From: Aporrectodea caliginosa
Lineage: Eukaryota; Annelida; Clitellata; Crassiclitellata; Lumbricidae
Direction: 5' to 3'
DNA length: 64,000 nt
Assembly: GCA_020284085.1 (NCBI GenBank)
Contig: JACEVL010000033.1
Span: forward strand, 2,076,001 to 2,140,000
The stretch's first letter is position 1. Each line of letters opens with the position of its first letter. Below the pieces are notes generated by a model. That model did not search any database. It was not told the origin of the DNA and worked only from the letters and a program-made list of their open reading frames with translations. The position numbers and the translations under genes are program-made. This document shows, piece after piece, positions 1 to 10,500 of the stretch.

Positions 1-1450
1 CTAGAACTACCTTGTACTTCCGGCACATAAAATTGTCTCCTCAAACCGGTACTCAAGAAAAAACCCTGAGTGCAATTATGAAACCGTTTCAGTTTGCTCT
101 TTGGACGTCACTTGTACGGCATTCAAGGCAGAAAAAAGAGGTCAGGAAGTCACGAAAACTTAACGTAATACTCGAAAACGGTTTGTAAGCATGTCGTTTC
201 CATTCTGTGAGACCAAACCAGAGAAACAACGCTTTTACTGTAGACTTAGCGGCGATATACAGTTTGACAATGACGTCGTGCAACTGTCAGTGTTTGGCTG
301 CTCAAATGAGCTTGACATACGATTTGATTCGATCTTCTTTGAAACCTCGGCATACCAAGCGGCAACGTCGACATTCAGAGTTGCGTATCGTTTGATGAAA
401 TTGTGATCCTATATTAACACAGCAAAAGATGTATACATGGAACAAGAACAAAGAGATAAAATGACTTTAAATTGTCAAGATTTCTCTCAAACATTCAGTG
501 TCATACACTTCCATTATATATACTTACTGCTTTAATTAAAACTCCCTCAGTCAAAACCATTTAGATCAGATACACAGTCATGTGTGCAGTGTTTGTGAGA
601 AGTAGATGCACTTTAAAGGTGCCACATCAAGTGCTTTGATATATATGTACATATACAATTATACATGTATACGCAAACAAAAACATATCCATCAGTGTCC
701 AATCCCCCACTACTCTTGTCTTCCTCTAATACAAAAACGATGTACGAATCAAATATGTAACACAGGCTCAAAAATACCCTAAGAAGTAGTCAAGCAAACA
801 TGTGATGCTAGTTCAAAAAATCTCGTTCTAACCGAGAACTTCAAGCACAGCGCTCAAGAAGTTCCAGAACAATACAACAAATTCTCGTGTACTGCATTTA
901 CACTGCCTATATTTTCCTGTTTCTAGGGATAATGCATGTGGCGTAATAAAAATGTGGAGTTTTATAAATAATAAGGAACTTCTAGACTTAGATCAGCCAA
1001 CTGTTACCCTGCATACATACTCGAAATAGTTTGCAAACGTTGGAAACTTGGTTAAAGTTGTAATCTTACCATAAGCTTTTGATATTTTGGTCTTCGACGA
1101 TAATCTTTTGTTAAACTGCAATTAAACACTAAATATTAATTAGAAGTTTATTAATTCATAAAGTACATTATTACATGTTTTCTTTATTCAAAAGTATGTT
1201 ACTAGAAGGTTTATTTATCCAAAAAGTATGTAGCAACACGGTTTTTAATCCAACAACTATGAACAGCATGTTAATTTCTAGGACAATAATTTTTTTATTG
1301 TAATCACACTATTTTTTAACAGCAGCCACCACCTTGCCCATTTTGGACTGTGCGGCAGGAACCCAGAGAAACAGATAGACACAGGGACTGCGAGATAACA
1401 GAGAACAAAATATACCTCTCAGTATAAGGAGCAACACAAAAGTGACTTAC
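1..1450. other. MAP2K7 last visible intron, no exon recognised
   Basis: AT-rich sequence with no recognisable MAP2K7 C-terminal exon and no clear transposon. Two short open frames at 191-406 (plus) and one at 89-283 (minus) resemble nothing I recognise and lack splice support. It should be intronic if the final exon is further left. Confidence 0.5.
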
Positions 1451-1593
1451 CACTGACTAACAAAGGAACAGAAGTCCATGGAAAATCGCCAGCCAGATGG
1501 CAGCAGTGGAGGCTCTTCCTGGAGAACTTTCGTCAGAACTTCAAAGTCTGTCTTGCAATTTTTGTATGGGAAGGTTCCAGTTGCCAATTCCAC
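1451..1593 (-). CDS. MAP2K7: MAP2K7 exon 10, C-lobe
   Basis: Residues 452-498 plus two bases of a Cys codon. [20 protein letters not shown] then [20 protein letters not shown] and FCSFVSQ. It aligns with human [21 protein letters not shown]. Acceptor GGTTGCAG, donor GTAAGT, phase 2. The next exon should start by completing a Cys codon; none was found to position 1. Confidence 0.95.
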
Positions 1594-4500
1594 CTGCAAC
1601 CAGTTAATTGAAATATACCACAGTGTCCAAGGCAATCAACAAATAATGTAAGATTTCTCTAGCAACTGCCTTGTAGTAGGTGTTATGAAATGTTTAGTTT
1701 ACAATACCATGTACACAACATGCAACCTCTGCTTACATTGCAAACTGAAAAGCAGCATTTCCAAGGGCATTAAATAGGACCCATATGGGTCCAGCATGGG
1801 ACTATGGATCCCATATGGGCATACAGACAAGATCTTCTCCCTCCTCCATCTCTTCCTCATCATCATCATTGTCCTCCTCCATTCCTCTCTTCTTTCTCTT
1901 CTGCGTCTTCCATGTTATAACATTCCTATTTTCTGTAGGAAATTAGTCCAGTTGAGTTAGGGCTTTATACTTAAAGTGCTTTCTTTATTCTTCACTTACC
2001 AAGGAAAGGCCGAGACTCCAGACGTCTGCTCGAATGTCGTAGTCAGGTTTTGATGGATCCGGTGGGTCAATTCTTTCCGGCTGACAAAGAAAAATTTCAC
2101 ATATCCAGTTTGGTAATATTGAACTGATAACGTCTTGGCTTTTGACCAGATTACAACTTGGCTTTTGACCTGATTACAGCTTGGCTTTTGACCTGATTAC
2201 GACTTGAATTTCGACCACATTACGGCTTGGCTTATGACCTTACCATGACCTGAGTATATCTTGGTTTTGGTGCACCATTGGCTGATGCCTAGTGCATTAA
2301 ACACTCGCATGATAGAAGTAACTGATTATAATTACCCAGTAAAAAATCATAAAGATCTTAAATTGACTCTAACATGCATTTAGGTGATTCAAAACATTCT
2401 GCATCTAATTTAATTAATAAAAAGGCTCCATACTTCATCAAGAGTTGGAAGTCAGTGTAGTCCATATGACAAGTCCAGCATTGACCTCAGTAAGTAAGTA
2501 ATAAGTAAGCAATATACATTAGCGTGACACAAATGCCCACACTTTGAATGAATAAATGAATGAATGACTACGACAATTTCTACAGCACCATAACACAGCA
2601 CATGCCATTACAAGGGTGCTTTGCACCTAATGACTGCTGTACTGCCTTCATTATAAACAAAAAGCATCAATTGATTGTCATGTAAAGCTAACTGAAGTCC
2701 AAACGTCTCCACTGGAGAAGCATGGTCAAAATCTCACAGGTCAGGAAACCAGAAGTTGATTTGGATGTCAGTTAGGGAAGCACTTACATAATAGCCTTGT
2801 AGCTCAAATCACTTCTTTCCTTCAAAAAGTGGCTCAAACTCACTATTTCTCCATGGCTTTCAAACACTTGGATATCTAACTGCATCCTCTCCTGGCGGCT
2901 GACTATTAGTGTCTCAGATTCACATTTCAATGTGACCATACATGGTCACATCAAAAACAGAACAGATTTGGTCACAGAACAGATTTGGTAATAGAAAAGA
3001 ACTCACAGCCATGTATGCAGCACAGCCAGCACTTCTAGTTTTGGCCTTGGAGTCGACGAGACGGCCGCTTATGCCGAAGTCACACAGCTTAATTCGGCCT
3101 CTCTCGTCTAGCAGAATGTTGGAGGGTTTGACATCTGTCAATGAAAAACAGCAAATTGAAGCAAAGTTCAAGATAAGAAAATAAATACTATCAAACATGG
3201 ACAACACTGACGAAAACTACAGACTGAATGAAGAGGAGCAGGCCTTTAAGCTGACCATGAGAGGCAGCTATGGGTCTGAAGCGCTAGCGACTTCAACTGC
3301 AACCCTCTCATACGAGGGTGGCTGGAAAGTAATCTCCCTTTCTCTGGTAGTTCTAGTCCAGAGCTTGGATAAAGGAACAGGGCAATGCTAATCATCTTAG
3401 CTTTGTTAAACAATACCTAAACAACCTCACCCTCTATGTCTTATCTTCCCACTGACAGTGTATCATCAGTGTACTCACTGGTTTCCTATGGGATGCCAGT
3501 GGCATAGAAATCTTTTCTACTCTGATGGGGATTTGAAACCCCAATCTCTCAGTTGATAGCCCTGCACCCTGGATTGACAAGACTTGCCAGACTGTTAACC
3601 AAGCATGTGACTTTTTACACAGTTTTCTATGCAATACCTGGTCCTATTGAGAGTCTTTATTTAATAAAATTGTTGCATAAACACAGAGAAACTACAGTGT
3701 AAATTGCAAATATAAAAAAAGATGATTCGTATGAAGATCAAATGTTAACAAAACAATAACAAGCGTTTCTAAGAAAAATGACCAGCAGTTGTTAACAAGC
3801 AGAACAAACAACTGGTAGTGTCAAGGTGAAAAGGGCAACAACAAGACTAGAGAATGTGGAAATGATAGCAATTTGACCTCTGACCTCTGTGTATAACTCC
3901 GTGGTTTTCCTTTAGGTAGTGAAGAGCGTTAACTGTCTGCAAACAAACGAATGATAGAGAAATGGATTGCTACACACATTGAAATTCAACACAATCTTTA
4001 CTTACATTCTGGCCAAAGCAGCAGTGGATAATAATAATAATAATAATAATATAATAATAATAATTGTAATAATAATAATAATGATAATATTAATCTAATA
4101 ACCTCAGTGATGGATATATCATTAAGCTAAAAAAAAGATACAGCTTAGAGCCCCACAATACACAGAGTCCTTAAAAACCTTTTTATATATATTAATGAAT
4201 GTTAAAATCTTTTAAAAAATTTACAAAACTATTAAATAAAGACAATTATTATAGTATCTCATATCAACCGGTACATATCCATCCTAATTAACTTCTGTCA
4301 AACAACCATCCTGATTTTATTTCTGCAGTGTAAACACTCTAAATTAACTTTAGCCTCATAACCGCCCTAAACCAAAAGTAACTAACTTAAGTCATATAAC
4401 CATCCTAATTAACTTATTATTATTAAACTGCCATTTATAGCGCGCTTAAACAAAAACAAAAAAATCTTGAACAAATAAGTCTTATCCGTCACAAATAAGT

Positions 4501-7500
4501 CTTATCCATCACATAACCATCCTAATTAACTTCTGTTATATAATCATAAGAATTTAACATTAACTTGTCATATAACAATCCTAATTTAACTTCTGTCACA
4601 TAACAAGCACCTCCTACACTTCACTCTCCAAATTTAACTTCTGCCAAACAACCATCCTAATTTAAATTCGTTACATTGTGAGAGAATCACGAACCGCGAA
4701 TGCAACTTTTCCGAGGATTCGCTCTGGAATTGCCTCATCCAGATGTTTCAGCAATTTGTCGAGACATGTTGCCATCAGTTCCATGCAGATCCAAACATCT
4801 GCCTGCAAACAAAGAACAAAGGCACAGGCAATCGGGTGAGCTATTTAAACGGAAATGTTAACAAAATGATTTGTAACACCATGCAAATTGAACTGCTGGT
4901 GCCACAATCCTTCACCTGTGTTAATAATAATAATCTTCGTTTAATATCTTTTCATTCTGACAATTACGCAGTATGATTACAAATCAGTATGAACGGATGA
5001 TCACAAGTTATTACAGGAGTCGAATTTAACTGTATACGGCAGCCATGCAAGGCGCCCATCACGTCCTACATCTCATTTTACCAACGCGCCATCTCGCGAA
5101 TGAATAGGCTGAGTGGACCTTTGGGAGGGTGCGGGAAGCGATCCCGCTACCTACTGCTCTTCACGCCAGTGATGTTACCACTATACTATGGACCCCCTTT
5201 CTCTTGGAACAGTCTCCCGTTGCAGATGTATGTTTGTATGTACATATGTTGTACGTATGTGTGCAGGCATGTTTGTATGTATGCAATACTATGCATGTAT
5301 GTATGTATGTATGTATGTATGTATCAGGACACTTAATATAGTTCATTTTAAGTAACTCACAAATGTACTGTAAAGATAAGTGAGATAAGAACTGTAGCAT
5401 TTTACTGTATACATCACATACCTTCAATTGGCTTTAAAATGCATTCCTTAGATAGCCATGTGTGCAGTGCTTTTTAAGGTACACCAGAAACTCGTTCAGT
5501 ATATGAAACTGCTACATAAAGAATGAGGTGAGCTTACACTTGTGATGAAGGTACCAATGCATTGGACGATATATGGACAGTTGTGTGACTTGACGACAAC
5601 ATCGAGGTCCATGATGATTCGTTTGTTTTCTTCACAGTTTCCAGATCTCCTCATTTGCTGAAACCAAAATCATTACATTAATACCGTTGTTATCTATCAG
5701 TACATATATTTATATGCTTTGCAAATGATTTCTTGTGCAATTACATGCATTTACATAATACATGTATATGCCCCAATCCGGGCTAATGTAAAAACTCACC
5801 GCCAATACACATCGTCATGACAACAGATTAGTTTGTGCCAAAACTGAACCAACTACCAAAAGTATTTCTACATCTTGCCTTAAAATACTGCAATGTTTAA
5901 TAATCCAAAAATGTTGCTGTCTCATTAAGTTATACAATACCAAAGATGCATCAGTTGGTTTGTTTGTTAAAGAGATAATAAATTATTTAGTATCTAAGTA
6001 AGTAAGTAAGTATATTCTTTATTACATCAGCTGCATAACTGCACTCTAGTGCACATACATCTTATAAAAGTTTTAACGACGAACATACGAAAACAAACGA
6101 AATGCGAAACGTAGAAACTGGCAGCCAACTACAACAGCGCTTATCCCACTTCCGCCCACACTTCAATATGCAATTCAGCCAAGTTCAACTCAGTAAGAGG
6201 ATAAGAGAAAGGATGGGAGTGGCAAAAATCTAGGGCCAGTTACCTCTCGACAGGCTTCACTGTCTAGTTCTAAACTTTACTTTGAGAGCTCCACAACATA
6301 TAGCCACATACTGGATTTGGATACCATGAAAATAAACAATGGGTACACCATACAGTGATTAAAGTTACAGACATGAAGTACAATTTTGAACTTTGCTTTT
6401 AACCGGTGACAAGAGAAGTGAACTTTGACTGACCTTGACAGCCATGACCTGATCCGTTTTCGTGTGAACCATTTTTATAACCTGGCCACATGTTCCGTGA
6501 CCAAGTTCACCCAGTGGCTGCAATTCGCTAATATCAGTTAAAACTTTCTAAAAACAAGAAAAGAAAACAATCAAAAACATGCTAAACCTAACAATCAGAC
6601 GACAGGATAACAATATTCGGGGCTCTTATTCTGAGAATGCCTCCGATTGGTTTGTTCTCACATCCCAGGGGATATAAATCTTGGTTACTGTATAAATTGA
6701 CAAATACAATACAATGTATTACAATATGTGACCTGCTCTGGCAAAATGAGGCAGAAGTCGCCAGTGCTAAAACTGAAGAAATTAGCTAAAACATCAATCA
6801 GGTGTACATTTTCAATTTTCGTTTTTTTAATACATCAATAAATGAGATCTTATATTACATGGAAAAAATATTATTTTAATAATATTTCACCTATTTCATA
6901 AGAAATTTAATAATTTTTGTGTAATTATCCAAATTATCAGAGAATTAAAAATCACTTTATGACAAGTTTAAAGAGTATTTTTATAAATGATGGGTACACC
7001 ACGCGCCTTCATTCTCTAAGGACATCCCATGTGTAATACGTCATTGGAAAGTGTATGCATTCAGCTTGCTAAAAATAGTCTCACTTGAATGGTTTGCCAT
7101 AGTGATTTTGAAGTTATAATAGTTGTCAACAAACATGTGTTGGTAAAGAGTTAAGCTTGTGTTAAACTTTGTATGCTTTTTTCTCGAAATTGTACTTCGA
7201 GTAGAAAAACATTATAAAATTCATATCTCTGGAATCCATCAAGATAGAATAATAATTTTTCAACATTTTAAACAGAAATCATTATTTATTAATTTTAACC
7301 CTAAATATACAAAACAATTTTTTTGGACAACAGCCTTCTTTTGCCAGAGCATATATAATAATACAAATACATGTGCCTAATTATACAAATGCAGGTGCTA
7401 TATAAATCGACAAACATAATACAATATCAGTTCAGACGAGTAAAAGCAGACACCTACATTATCCATTGCAACAGTATTAACACAGAAATGTATTGAACAC

Positions 7501-10500
7501 CAGATGCAATCGGTGTAGCATAAAATAACACCATGTTTGGTCACATGCCTGTGAAGTGTTCGAAAGACACAATACAAATAACCAGATATATACGATAAGG
7601 ATACTTAAAAAGCAAGTCGACTGATAGCTAAGCACATCAATTCAGCATGAACGAAGAGACAAAATGGCAGTACCTGTCCGTTTATTGTGAGTATTCCAGC
7701 CTGTTTCATAATTTCTGAGTACTTGTGCTCAATCTCCATACTAAAAACAACATACTTATATGTTCATATTTTGATGAACTGCATTAGTCATGGTTCTAGC
7801 CAAAGAGTTCTGAACTTTTTGGAGTTTCAGCATGTTTGACTTTGTAATACAAACAAGAAGTGAGTTATAGTAACGAAGGTGACTAGAGACCACAAGCATT
7901 TTTTTTATCAGAGATATCCTTGAAGATCTGTTTATATATTCATTGTATTGTATTGCATTGCATTAACTAGTTTATTAATTATATTAATATCACTATAGTG
8001 GATTGTAAATATACAGTCTTGTAATTATTTTACCAAACTGCACTGTATCAAATACAAGTTGCATTGTGTGGACTGCATTAACGTAAACTGTGATACGGCA
8101 ATGACGGTATTGCATTGTAAGTAAGTAAGTAAGTAAGTATATTCTTTATTCAACCAATTGCATATCCGCACTTTGGTGTACATACATTTATACAGAGTAT
8201 AACATTCTTATTATAAACGATTTGCGTGAAAGATTGTCAGCTTGTGGAATAATACGGTCATGTAATCTCGGGCGCAGGGTGTAGGGGAGCGACTTTTTGG
8301 GGGGAAGTAGTCCATGGAGTACATGCCCCGGGTTTCCTAGGACCGCAGAGAAAAGGCGTGAGTCGGCAGTGTTGCAAAGATGCTCAAACGAAGGACTGTC
8401 CTCTGGCAGGTACCGCAGACGAGTCAGACGCCGCATCGCCGACTGAAGGCGGTTCTTTTCTTGCTGCCCTGCAAATCCCCACCAAGCCGGAGCAGCATAG
8501 AGCATTCGGGCCACCGTTGTAGCACGAACCACGTCGTATAGCATAGGGCCTGAAAGACCATGCGCCACGAGGATGCGCAAGGCATACAGCGATTGTCTGG
8601 CCTGACAACATATACGGGTGATGTGTGACTCGAAACTCAAAGTTTCATTCATTGTAACGCCCAAGATGACCATGCTGGAGACCCTTGTCAGTCCCGGAGT
8701 AGTAATCGGAACCGCGTCTCGCCCAGCACGCCCCCGTGGCCGACGAATCACCATTTCAAAGGTCTTTTTTGAGTTCAGTTTTAAGTTACAGGTTGCAGCC
8801 CAATCTGTGACGTGGTCTAGTTCTGCTGAGATCGTTGCACTGTGTGAGGCGGGTATCAGGAGATAAGTGTCATCAGCATATTTGATTAACCTGTTTGAAG
8901 GGTGGACCGTCTTGAGTTTTGAAATAGCTGTTATAAAGTTAGCTGGTCCCAAACCCGATCCCTGAACTATGCTGGCGCAGATACTAATAATTGCGGAAAG
9001 TAAGCCATTGAATTTGGTTGCATGTTTACGATTGTCTAAAAAGGCAATTATCCAGTTATAGATACAGTCTGGGATGGGCAATCTGGCGAGTTGCTCTGTA
9101 AGATATGAATGACTGACTGTATCGAAAGCTTTGGAGAAATCAAGTGCGATCAGATGAACATAGTGGTTTTCGTTGAGAAGTTCCAATAGGTTGTGGGTTA
9201 AGGCAATTATGGCTGCCGTGGTAGAACCAGTGGGACGGAATGCATATTGATCCAAGAAGTCCTGGTTTTGGAGTGGTTCTGTCAAAAAAGGATAGAAAAA
9301 ACGGCGCACAATAAATTTCTCAAGGAGACGGCATAGAATGGGGGTGACTGATATAGGGCGAAAATCTGCGACATCAGACGGGTGAGGAACCTTAGGTACT
9401 GGCGTAATGGTGCTTATTTTCCACTGTGGTGGTACATATGACGAAAGAATAGAAACATTGAAGAGATGGGTTATTGGTTCTGCCAGCATAGGAGCGGCTG
9501 CCTCGAGAAACCAGGCGGTCATTCCATCAGGGCCGGTTGCTGTCCCCCCCCCACAGTTTCAAGCAATTTAAATGTGGTTAGTACATCCATGATCACTTTG
9601 GTACTGTCCACAACTGTTGATTTGAGATGAGGAGCTGAGTAATGTTCGTCTGTTGAAATGCGCCCATAGTGCTGGTTTAAGTTGGTAGCCGTGACGCTGC
9701 AGTCCGTGGACACGGCCTGACTCCGGCCTGTACCCCTAAGCCTGTTGACCTCGTTCCACATTTCTCGCGACCCTCGCTTGACTCTCTCGAATGTGGTGGC
9801 ATTGCTCCTCGTAATTAGTTGGTTTATCCTCGTTGAGAGGGCGGAGGCAGCTTCAACTCGATTCTTCCTCAGCAGCTTATTTCGTCTGCGTATCAGATGT
9901 TTAACAATCGGAGTCATGAAATGTGGGTCCTTTTCTTTGATGGTTATGCTTTTCGTCGGAAAATAGAGGTCAATGATTGCGTCTATGTATGTGTAGAAGG
10001 CCTCGAAAGCTTCTGCCGGAGATGAACACTCGGTAACAAATGTCCAGCTCTGTTCTGAGAGATGAGATAGAAGAGAAGCATACTGATTTGGAGTTCGGGG
10101 ACGAAAGAGCGAAACCCGTCTTCCATCTGTGCGAGGGCTCATGTTATTTGTTGCATCAGATGAAGGGATAGCCAGGATGGCAGAGTGTTTGGTCTTTATT
10201 GTCGACTTGACGGCCGTGCATGATTTGAATAGATGGTCAGATGAGTAGATGCGGTCCAACGAATGGCCTTCATGTGAAGGGCCCTCGAACTCTGCTTAAA
10301 GTCCCATCTCAAGAATTGTAGATGAAGGTAGCTGGTTAAAGTCCCCAGCGAGGATGGTGGTCGAGTCCTCTGGTAGGGCATTGATCTCTTCCAGCGTAGA
10401 ATCAATACTAGAGATGAAAAGGTCTACGCAATAGTTAGGTTTCGGTGGGTGGTAAATAGCACCGATGTAGTACAATCGCTCGCATACGCTGACTCTGAGC

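Noticed and set aside
1..1450. Last MAP2K7 exon
   Set aside because: Both strands were read for a Cys-Leu-Thr-Lys-like start and a Pro-Lys-Tyr motif; none was found.
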